The notes beneath the pieces were generated by a model, which was not told where the DNA came from, searched no databases, and saw only the letters and a program-made list of their open reading frames with translations. From positions 558,001-622,000 of the forward strand of contig NZ_MDJR01000001.1 in NCBI RefSeq assembly GCF_001730685.1: 64,000 bases of DNA, written 5' to 3'. Numbering within the stretch: the stretch's first letter is position 1; every line of letters begins with the position of its first letter. The translations under genes were made by a program, and so were the position numbers. Below are positions 45,716 through 52,634 of the stretch, in pieces. This DNA is from Caloranaerobacter ferrireducens. GTDB taxonomy: Bacteria > Bacillota > Clostridia > Tissierellales > Thermohalobacteraceae.

Positions 45716-46051
45716 TTGCAATTAAACTTTTATGTAACAGGTAAAACTTTAGTTGTAGGCTTTAGTGGGGAGTTAGATCATCATACTGCAGAAAATATTA
45801 GGAAAGAGATAGATAATTATTATGATGAAAAAATGTTAAAAAATATTGTTTTGGATTTAGATAATTTAAATTTTATGGACAGCTCTGGTATTGGTTTAAT
45901 TCTAGGAAGATATAAAAAAGCTATGAATAATGATGGGAAATTATTACTAGTAAATGCAAGTGCCAGAGTTAAAAAAATTTTAGAAATGTCAGGAATAACA
46001 AAGATAATCAAAATTTATGATTCTGTTAATAATGCTTTAGACAATATATAA
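45716..46051 (+). CDS. spoIIAA: anti-sigma F factor antagonist SpoIIAA
   Basis: 111 residues, a STAS protein. The phosphorylation site is in [14 protein letters not shown] (Ser56/Ser57). Unphosphorylated protein binds SpoIIAB and frees sigma F in the forespore. TTG start with AGGGGGGT upstream; first gene of the three-gene spoIIA operon. Confidence 0.96.
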   Translation: MQLNFYVTGKTLVVGFSGELDHHTAENIRKEIDNYYDEKMLKNIVLDLDNLNFMDSSGIGLILGRYKKAMNNDGKLLLVNASARVKKILEMSGITKIIKIYDSVNNALDNI

Positions 46052-46064
46052 AGGGGTGTTTTGT

Positions 46065-46502
46065 ATGCAAGATAATTACATGAAATTAGAAATACCAAGT
46101 AAATCACAAAATGAGGCTTTTGCTAGAGTAGTAGTAGCTTCATTCGCATCTCAATTAGACCCTACTATTGAAGAATTAGCTGATGTTAAAACAGCAGTAT
46201 CAGAGGCTGTTACAAACGCAATAATTCATGGTTATGAAAATAAAATGGGGATTATAACTATAGAATGTAGAATAATAAAAAATAAATTGGAAATAATTGT
46301 TGAGGACAAGGGTAAAGGGATAGAAGATATAGAGAAAGCAATGGAACCTTTTTATACCTCAAGGCCTGAAATGGAGAGATCAGGTATGGGATTTACAGTA
46401 ATGGAAACTTTTATGGATGAGCTAAAAGTACAATCTGAAGTAGGTAAAGGTACTATAGTAAAGATGGTAAAAGTATTTAAAAGTATATCACCTGAGGGGT
46501 AG
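46065..46502 (+). CDS. spoIIAB: anti-sigma F factor / serine kinase SpoIIAB
   Basis: 145 residues, a GHKL kinase that holds sigma F inactive and phosphorylates SpoIIAA. N box [15 protein letters not shown]1 DKGKGIED, G2 [14 protein letters not shown]. The ATG at 46065 has AAGGGG 8 nt upstream; a GTG at 46056 overlaps that site. Confidence 0.97.
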   Translation: MQDNYMKLEIPSKSQNEAFARVVVASFASQLDPTIEELADVKTAVSEAVTNAIIHGYENKMGIITIECRIIKNKLEIIVEDKGKGIEDIEKAMEPFYTSRPEMERSGMGFTVMETFMDELKVQSEVGKGTIVKMVKVFKSISPEG

Positions 46503-46507
46503 ATAAT

Positions 46508-47281
46508 ATGAGCACTAGTACGTTGAGAAAAACCTCAACTGAATTGCTTAGTCATGAAGAAACTATTAAGCTAATAAAAAAAGCACAAGCTGGTGATAAA
46601 GAAGCACAGGCAATACTTGTAGATCATAATCTTGGATTAGTTAGAAGTGTATTAAAAAGATTTAATAATAGAGGATACGATACAGAAGATTTATTTCAAT
46701 TAGGTTGTATTGGTTTAATTAAAGCAATTCAAAAATTTGAACCTAAATATGAAGTTAGATTTTCTACATATGCAATTCCTATGATTGTAGGTGAGATAAA
46801 GAGGTTTTTAAGAGATGATGGAATAATAAAGGTTAGCCGCTCACTTAAACAAACTGCGACAAAAGTTAAATTAGCAAAAGAAAAGCTAACAAAAAAATTA
46901 GGTAGAGAACCAACTATAAACGAGATATGTGATGAAGTAAAAATAGATAAAGAAGAAGTTGTTATGGCTTTAGATTCTAATTATCAGCCTGATTATTTGT
47001 ATGATGTAATACACCACGACGATGGTTCACCAATTCATTTGATAGATAAAATTGGCAATAATGAGTCTGAAGATTTAGAAGTACTAGATAGAATTGTTCT
47101 TAAACAGGCTTTAAGTCAACTTGAACCTAGAGAAAGACAGATTATTATAATGAGATATTTTAAAGATAAAACACAGACCGAAATTGCTGAAATGCTTGGA
47201 ATATCACAAGTTCAAGTTTCAAGAATAGAAAAAAGAGTTTTACAAAATATGAGAAATTATCTTAATAGGCATCAAACTTAG
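46508..47281 (+). CDS. sigF: forespore RNA polymerase sigma factor SigF
   Basis: 257 residues. Region 2 (LVRSVLKRFNNRGYDTEDLFQLGCIGLIKAIQKFE, RFSTYAIPMIVGEIKRFLRDDG) and region 4 HTH (TQTEIAEMLGISQVQVSRIEKR). First forespore-specific sigma factor; it follows spoIIAB by 5 nt. It is held by SpoIIAB until asymmetric division. Confidence 0.97.
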   Translation: MSTSTLRKTSTELLSHEETIKLIKKAQAGDKEAQAILVDHNLGLVRSVLKRFNNRGYDTEDLFQLGCIGLIKAIQKFEPKYEVRFSTYAIPMIVGEIKRFLRDDGIIKVSRSLKQTATKVKLAKEKLTKKLGREPTINEICDEVKIDKEEVVMALDSNYQPDYLYDVIHHDDGSPIHLIDKIGNNESEDLEVLDRIVLKQALSQLEPRERQIIIMRYFKDKTQTEIAEMLGISQVQVSRIEKRVLQNMRNYLNRHQT

Positions 47282-47296
47282 ATGCCTATTTTTTTG
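47264..47296 (+). terminator. intrinsic terminator overlapping the sigF stop codon
   Basis: AATAGGCATC (47264-47273) and GATGCCTATT (47281-47290) pair around the sigF stop; a T tract runs to 47296. It separates spoIIA from the spoVA group. Confidence 0.85.
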
Positions 47297-47353
47297 TATT
47301 AAAAAAAAGATTGAAGCAAATAATAAGATATGTAAAAGAAATGGAGTGGTTGC

Positions 47354-47527
47354 ATGAAAAGATATTTTAAAATTATTATTTGCTTATTTTTATTTATTGT
47401 ACTTGCTACTTTTGGTTGGTATATATTTTTAAGTAATAAGTCAATGAAGCAAATTCCTAAAAGAGCTAAGTTAGTTCTAAATGAAAATATTGATGATAAT
47501 GGGGTGATATACTATAAAAAATACTAA
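47354..47527 (+). CDS. 57-residue single-span membrane protein before spoVAA
   Basis: ORF with GGAGTGG 7 nt before its ATG. The product has a basic N terminus (MKRYFKII), one hydrophobic segment (about 5-28) and a charged tail. Its last 14 bases overlap the proposed spoVAA start in another frame, so the two may be translationally coupled. Not recognised as a named family. Removing one A from the A6 run near its end would fuse it to spoVAA, so a sequencing or mutation artefact is possible. Confidence 0.55.
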   Translation: MKRYFKIIICLFLFIVLATFGWYIFLSNKSMKQIPKRAKLVLNENIDDNGVIYYKKY

Positions 47528-48116
47528 TGTATATTTATTTTTTAAAACAAAAGTTACAAAAGAAAAGCAAGAGTCAGTAAGAATAAAAGATATTGCTGAT
47601 GTTTACTGTGAGGATGTAAACTTACAAAAAGCAATACTAGACATTAAGCTAATTAAAACACCTAACGATAAGAAGTTTGTGAAAATATCTGTACTTGAAG
47701 TAATCAAAAAGATAGAGTCCGAATATAAAGAACTGAATATATCAACATTTGGAGTAGATGAAGTTTTAGTAGATATAAATATTAGTGACTCAAATAAGTT
47801 TTTCCAATTGATTAAAGTATTTTTAATATCTTTGATTCTTTTTATCGGGGCAGGTCTTGCTATAATAAATTTTCATGCTGATGTAAATATGGAAAAATCG
47901 CATAAGATAATATACTATCTTATAACTGGGGAAAAAACTGATAAACCACTAACATTACAGATATCATATTCTTTGGGCATTGGTATTGGTATGGCCATTT
48001 TTTTAAACCAATTTGGTAAGCAAGGGAAAAAAGAGCCTAGTCCATTAGAAATAGAAATGTATAAATATAAGAAAGATATAGATGATTATAAGATGAATAA
48101 CAAAAATAAAAGTTAG
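47514..48116 (+). CDS. spoVAA: stage V sporulation protein AA, apparent AUA start
   Basis: 200 residues if read from the ATA at 47514. The frame is closed by a TGA just upstream and has no ATG, GTG or TTG before the GTG at 47679, which would delete the conserved N-terminal 55 residues (VYLFFKTKVTKEKQESVRIKDIADV). An ideal ribosome site GGGGTGAT (47501-47508) sits 5 nt before the ATA. The C-terminal half has membrane segments and the family end EPSPLEIEMYKYKKDIDDY. Role: part of the SpoVA channel that moves dipicolinic acid into the spore. Length matches Bacillus SpoVAA (about 206). Confidence 0.85.
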   Translation: MKNTNVYLFFKTKVTKEKQESVRIKDIADVYCEDVNLQKAILDIKLIKTPNDKKFVKISVLEVIKKIESEYKELNISTFGVDEVLVDINISDSNKFFQLIKVFLISLILFIGAGLAIINFHADVNMEKSHKIIYYLITGEKTDKPLTLQISYSLGIGIGMAIFLNQFGKQGKKEPSPLEIEMYKYKKDIDDYKMNNKNKS

Positions 48117-48138
48117 TTTGAAAAATATGGTGATGAAA

Positions 48139-48555
48139 ATGTCAAATTTTGTTCTTTTAATATTAATAGGATTTTCAGGAGGCATTGTAATTGGAAGTGC
48201 TTTTATTGCAGTTATCGTATTATTAAATATAATTCCAAGATTGGCTCAAATGTCTCATACAGATGAGTTTATTAATATTTATGAGAAAGTTATGATTTTA
48301 TCAGTTGTATTAATTACATTATTAGATTTTTTTGATGTTACGTTAAAGATAAGTAAGATTTACTTAGTTCCAATCGGATTAATAATGGGAATTTTTATTG
48401 GGATTTTAGCAGCTGCACTAGCTGAAGTTATTAATGTAGTAGCTGTTTTTGAAAGAAGAGTTAAAATTAAAGATTATATTATTTATATTTTAATAGCTAT
48501 AGCTTTGGGTAAAACTGTAGGTTCATTAATACAATGGTTGGTTTTAGAAAGATAA
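48139..48555 (+). CDS. spoVAB: stage V sporulation protein AB
   Basis: 138 residues with four membrane segments. GGIVIGSAFIAVIVLLNIIPRLAQMS and LGKTVGSLIQWL match the family. ATG 48139 is preferred (GGTGATG upstream); in-frame starts up to 48118 exist. It forms part of the SpoVA dipicolinate transport complex and follows spoVAA closely. Confidence 0.92.
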   Translation: MSNFVLLILIGFSGGIVIGSAFIAVIVLLNIIPRLAQMSHTDEFINIYEKVMILSVVLITLLDFFDVTLKISKIYLVPIGLIMGIFIGILAAALAEVINVVAVFERRVKIKDYIIYILIAIALGKTVGSLIQWLVLER

Positions 48556-48564
48556 GGTGATGAA

Positions 48565-48723
48565 ATGGTAAAGGATATTTCGAAATATTATAAGGAGTTA
48601 GGTAAAAGTATTTTTAAAGAAAATATAAATGAAAGTGAATTAAGATATCAAGAAAATGAAATATATTCTGACGATTTAATATCAAAAAGTGAATTCTTTA
48701 AAAAAATAAATCAAATTAAGTAA
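48565..48723 (+). CDS. 52-residue hypothetical protein inside the spoVA operon
   Basis: A small ORF with AAGGTGATG just before its ATG, between spoVAB and spoVAC with 9 and 12 nt spacing. The product is hydrophilic and charged (MVKDISKYYKELGKSIF start), probably helical, with no membrane segment. Tight packing and good ribosome site indicate a real gene. I do not recognise a family; the context suggests a role in spore dipicolinate uptake. Confidence 0.65.
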   Translation: MVKDISKYYKELGKSIFKENINESELRYQENEIYSDDLISKSEFFKKINQIK

Positions 48724-48735
48724 AGGGGTGATTCT

Positions 48736-49179
48736 ATGGATAAGATTAATCCTAAGGATTACAACAAATATGTTCAGGAGAAAATCCCGAAACCAACATT
48801 TTTAAAAAATTGTCTTTGGGCTTTTTTTGTTGGAGGGCTTATTTGTACTTTTGGTCAGTTTGTAACAAATTTCTATAAAAGTATAGGACTTGATAAAGAA
48901 GGAGTATCAGCAGCAACAGCGATTACTCTAGTTTTTCTTGGAGCATTTTTTACTGGTTTAGGACTGTATGATAAGTTGGGGAAAACAGCAGGAGCAGGGT
49001 CTATTGTGCCAATAACAGGTTTTGCTAATTCTATTGTATCACCTGCAATGGAATTTAAGAGAGAAGGATTTATATTTGGAGTAGCAGCTAAAATGTTTAC
49101 AGTAGCTGGTCCAGTTCTTGTATATGGATATGGGAGTTCAGTTATAGTAGGGTTAATATATTATTTAATTAAAAAGTAA
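48736..49179 (+). CDS. spoVAC: stage V sporulation protein AC
   Basis: 147 residues, a spore inner-membrane protein. In Bacillus SpoVAC is a mechanosensitive channel-like part of the dipicolinic acid release path. Blocks: FLKNCLWAFFVGGLICTFGQ, GAFFTGLGLYDKLGKTAGAGSIVPITGFANSIVSPA. AAAGGGGTG upstream. Confidence 0.95.
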   Translation: MDKINPKDYNKYVQEKIPKPTFLKNCLWAFFVGGLICTFGQFVTNFYKSIGLDKEGVSAATAITLVFLGAFFTGLGLYDKLGKTAGAGSIVPITGFANSIVSPAMEFKREGFIFGVAAKMFTVAGPVLVYGYGSSVIVGLIYYLIKK

Positions 49180-49191
49180 GGAGGTGTAGAA

Positions 49192-50211
49192 TTGGCTGTA
49201 AAGAAAATAGGAAAGCAAACAGTAAAATTTGAAAACCCACCTTCTATAATATCAACTTATAGTATTGTTGGTCCAAAGGAAGGGGATGGACCACTTAAAG
49301 AATATTTTGACTATATTTTAGAAGATGATTTATGTGGTCAAAAAACTTGGGAAAAGTGTGAATCTAAAATTCTTGAAGATGCTATAAAAATGGCAATAAA
49401 AAATGCACAACTAGCTGAAACAGAAGTTGAGTATGTTTTAGCTGGAGATTTACTAAATCAAATTATATCTTCTTCATATGCAGTAAGGAATCTAGCTATA
49501 CCTTATTTTGGTTTATATGGTGCTTGTTCGACAATGGCAGAAAGTCTAAGTTTAGGTTCAATGTTAGTAGATGGAGGATATGCTGATTATCTTGTTTGTG
49601 CTACATCAAGTCATTTTTGTACTGCTGAAAGGCAATTTAGATTTCCTCTGGAGTTAGGAAATCAAAGACCACCAACTTCACAATGGACTGTTACGGGAGC
49701 TGGAGCAGCAGTTTTATCTTCAAATGGACTAGGTCCATATATAACTCATGTTACAACTGGAAAGGTAATAGATGCCGGTATTAAGGATGTAAATAATATG
49801 GGAGCAGCAATGGCTCCAGCAGCAGCAGATACTATAATACAGCATTTTAAGGATACAGGTTATAGAATAGATGATTATGACATGGTGATAACTGGAGATT
49901 TAGCTAAAATAGGTAAAGAAATAGCTGAGGAATTTATAACTAAAGCTGGTTATGATATTTCAGGCATATTTACTGACTGTGGAATTGAAATATTTGATCA
50001 TGAAAGACAAGATACTCATGCAGGAGGTAGCGGATGTGGCTGTTCAGCTGTAGTATTTTGTGGGTATATTTACAAATTACTTAAAAATGGAACTTTGAAT
50101 AGAGTGTTACTAGTTTCAACTGGAGCATTACATTCAACGACAAGTACACAGCAAGGAGAGTCAATCCCGGGAATAGCTCATGCAGTTACTATTAGCAACA
50201 CAAGGGAATAG
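49192..50211 (+). CDS. spoVAD: stage V sporulation protein AD
   Basis: 339 residues with a thiolase-like fold that binds dipicolinic acid in Bacillus. YGACSTMAESL carries the thiolase-type Cys; GQKTWEKCESKILEDAI and AMAPAAADTIIQHF are family blocks. TTG start with AAGGAGGTG. Soluble, associated with the spore inner membrane. Confidence 0.96.
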   Translation: MAVKKIGKQTVKFENPPSIISTYSIVGPKEGDGPLKEYFDYILEDDLCGQKTWEKCESKILEDAIKMAIKNAQLAETEVEYVLAGDLLNQIISSSYAVRNLAIPYFGLYGACSTMAESLSLGSMLVDGGYADYLVCATSSHFCTAERQFRFPLELGNQRPPTSQWTVTGAGAAVLSSNGLGPYITHVTTGKVIDAGIKDVNNMGAAMAPAAADTIIQHFKDTGYRIDDYDMVITGDLAKIGKEIAEEFITKAGYDISGIFTDCGIEIFDHERQDTHAGGSGCGCSAVVFCGYIYKLLKNGTLNRVLLVSTGALHSTTSTQQGESIPGIAHAVTISNTRE

Positions 50212-50223
50212 GAGGGTTCTCTA

Positions 50224-50580
50224 ATGGATTATTTAAGAGCATTTATAGTTGGAGGTTTAATTTGTGTTATTGGACAATTGTTAATGGATGGAACCAAGTT
50301 GACGCCTGCACATGTGTTGGTAGCATTTGTTACATCAGGAGTAATATTGACTGCTATAGGTATATATGAGCCAATAGTAAATATTGGAGGAGCAGGAGCT
50401 ACTGTACCATTACCAGGTTTTGGTTATGCGTTGGCAAAAGGTGTTTTTAAAGCAGTAGATAAAGATGGTTTAATAGGTATCTTTACTGGTGGTATTCAAG
50501 CTACTGCAGGAGGCGTGTCAGCAGCAATATTTTTCGGTTATATAATGTCTTTAATTTTTAACCCTAAATCAAAAAGCTAA
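50224..50580 (+). CDS. spoVAE: stage V sporulation protein AE (SpoVAEb)
   Basis: 118 residues with three to four membrane segments. MDYLRAFIVGGLICVIGQLL and GGAGATVPLPGFGYALAKG match SpoVAE(B). It is homologous in layout to SpoVAC (both have GG.IC..GQ and a G-rich P.PGF/P.TGF motif). Ribosome site GGAGGG. Confidence 0.95.
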   Translation: MDYLRAFIVGGLICVIGQLLMDGTKLTPAHVLVAFVTSGVILTAIGIYEPIVNIGGAGATVPLPGFGYALAKGVFKAVDKDGLIGIFTGGIQATAGGVSAAIFFGYIMSLIFNPKSKS

Positions 50581-50597
50581 TAATTGGAAGTGATATT

Positions 50598-51173
50598 TTG
50601 AAAAGGAAAGTTATTTTAGTCACAGATGGAGATATTAATGCACGAAGAGCAGTTGAGATTGCAACTGCTAGGATAGGAGGAAGGTGTATTTCTAGGTCTG
50701 CTGGAAATCCAACTCCTTTGTCGGGTGAAGAGATTATTGAATTAGTAAAGATAGCAAAATATGATCCAGTTATTGTTATGGTTGATGATAAAGGTAATCC
50801 CAACCAAGGACAAGGAGAACAAGTTATAGAAGAGATACTTAAAAGTGATGAGATAGAGGTTTTAGGTGTCATAGCTGTAGCTTCAAATACTGAAGGTGTT
50901 GACGGTGTTGCAGTAGATTTTTCAATTAATTCTAAAGGGGAAAAAATAGAAAAAGCAGTTAATAAATGTGGTACAGAAACTAATAGTAAAGTTCTATATG
51001 GGGATACTGTAGATGTTCTAAATAAATATAAAGTACCAGTTGTAGTAGGAATTGGGGATATAGGTAAAATGAATGGGAAGGATGATTCAAAACTAGGAGC
51101 ACCTATTTTGACTAAAGCAATAGAAGAGATATTAAAATTAACTGAACAAGGTGATAGTAATGAAAACATATGA
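50598..51173 (+). CDS. stage V sporulation protein AE (SpoVAEa)
   Basis: 191-residue soluble protein, the AEa component found in clostridial and Bacillus spoVA operons. ILVTDGDINARRAVEIATARIGGRCISRSAGNPTPL at the N terminus and VVVGIGDIGKMNG near the C terminus are family blocks. TTG start with GGAAGTGAT. It overlaps spoVAF by 14 nt. Confidence 0.93.
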   Translation: MKRKVILVTDGDINARRAVEIATARIGGRCISRSAGNPTPLSGEEIIELVKIAKYDPVIVMVDDKGNPNQGQGEQVIEEILKSDEIEVLGVIAVASNTEGVDGVAVDFSINSKGEKIEKAVNKCGTETNSKVLYGDTVDVLNKYKVPVVVGIGDIGKMNGKDDSKLGAPILTKAIEEILKLTEQGDSNENI

Positions 51174-52614
51174 TGAAAGAATAAGTTACATTTCTGAAAA
51201 GATAGGTGTAGGAAAAAGTTTTGATGCTGTTAGGAGAGATTTTGAAGTAGCTGGCAAAAATGCCTCTCTTTTTTTTATAGACGGATTTGTAAAAGATGAA
51301 CTAATGATATGGATAATAAAAAGGCTGCAAGAAGTTAGTAGAGAAGAAATAGTACCAAATACTTTGACTAAGTTAATTAAAAGAAAAATATCATATATTG
51401 AGTGTGATAGCAGTGAAGATTTAGAGGAAATTCAATATTCTTTACTATCAGGTTCTGCGGTACTGTTTATTGAAGATTTAAAAGAAGCATTAATAATTGA
51501 TGTGCGAACTTATCCAGCAAGAGGACCTGAAGAACCAGATTTAGAAAAAGTTACGAGAGGTTCTAGGGACGGTTTCGTTGAAACTATTGTTTTTAATACT
51601 GCTTTAATAAGAAGAAGGATAAGAGATCCAAACTTGCGTTTTGAATTATATAAAGTTGGTAAAAGATCTCAAAATGATGTAGTTATTGGTTATATTGAAG
51701 ATATTACAAATAAAGATTTAGTTGATAGTCTTAGAGAAAAAATAAAGAGTATAGATATTGATTCATTAGTAATGGCCGAAAAGAGCCTAGAGGAATTTAT
51801 TTTAGGTAGAAATTTAAATCCATTTCCTCAAGCAAAATTTACTGAAAGACCAGATGTAGCTGCAGCACATTTATTAGAGGGGCATATAGTAGTTTTAGTT
51901 GATACAACTCCTAGTGTAATGATATTACCTGTAAGTGTCTTTCATTTTACACAACATGCAGAAGATTACTATCAAAATCCTATTATTGGAACGTATATAA
52001 GATGGATAAGATTTTTAGCTATTATTTTATCATATCTTTTACCTTCATTGTGGCTATTATTAACTAAGAATAAGTCTGTTTTACCTGAATTTTTAAAGTT
52101 TATTGGACCTAAGGAGTCAGGAACAATACCTTTATTATTTCAATTTTTAATATTAGAGATTGGTTTAGATATGTTAAGAATAGCATCAATTCATACACCA
52201 AATGCATTAACAACATCTCTTGGCATTATAGGAGCATTGCTCTTAAGCGATTTTGCAATCAAAGTTGGTTGGTTTATACCAGAAACAGTTTTATATGGGG
52301 CAATTGCTGGTATAGGAATGTTTGCAACTCCAAGTATTGAATTTGCTATGGCGATTAGAATATTTAGATTAATATTGCTAATTTTGACTGGATTATTTAG
52401 TACGATTGGTTTTGTAATAGGTATTTCTATATTTTTAATTACTTTACTAAGAACAAAATCTTTTGGTGGTATTAATTATACTTGGCCATTAATACCATTT
52501 AACGGTAAAGCACTATCTACAGTATTAACTAGAAAACCTATTCCTGAAGTATATCAAAGACCTGATTTTCTTAGAGCAAAAGATAAAGATAAGATGAAAG
52601 TTGATAAAAAATAA
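51160..52614 (+). CDS. spoVAF: stage V sporulation protein AF (GerA family)
   Basis: 484 residues, homologous to the GerA A subunit of germinant receptors. A soluble N-terminal half with YPARGPEEPDLEKVTRGSRDGFVETIVFNTALIRRRIRD, then about five membrane segments. In Bacillus SpoVAF works with the FigP/YqhR protein to speed germination. Its C-terminal PFNGKALSTVLTRKPI is typical. ATG 51160 with AAGGTGAT; the last gene of the spoVA operon. Confidence 0.95.
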   Translation: MKTYDERISYISEKIGVGKSFDAVRRDFEVAGKNASLFFIDGFVKDELMIWIIKRLQEVSREEIVPNTLTKLIKRKISYIECDSSEDLEEIQYSLLSGSAVLFIEDLKEALIIDVRTYPARGPEEPDLEKVTRGSRDGFVETIVFNTALIRRRIRDPNLRFELYKVGKRSQNDVVIGYIEDITNKDLVDSLREKIKSIDIDSLVMAEKSLEEFILGRNLNPFPQAKFTERPDVAAAHLLEGHIVVLVDTTPSVMILPVSVFHFTQHAEDYYQNPIIGTYIRWIRFLAIILSYLLPSLWLLLTKNKSVLPEFLKFIGPKESGTIPLLFQFLILEIGLDMLRIASIHTPNALTTSLGIIGALLLSDFAIKVGWFIPETVLYGAIAGIGMFATPSIEFAMAIRIFRLILLILTGLFSTIGFVIGISIFLITLLRTKSFGGINYTWPLIPFNGKALSTVLTRKPIPEVYQRPDFLRAKDKDKMKVDKK

Positions 52615-52634
52615 AGAGGCTAAAAAGCCTCTTT
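52613..52634. terminator. terminator after spoVAF, convergent with the PBP gene
   Basis: TAAAGAGGCT / AGCCTCTTTA around 2-3 A. It can end both converging transcripts. Confidence 0.75.

Noticed and set aside
47297-47353. Possible sigma F/G promoter for the spoVA group
   Set aside because: GTATTA and CAAATAATA look vaguely like sigma G boxes, but spacing and match are too poor in such AT-rich DNA.
50564-51169. A 201-codon minus-strand ORF
   Set aside because: Antisense to the SpoVAEa gene and without a ribosome site; it has the low-complexity Ser/Ile/Thr composition of antisense frames.
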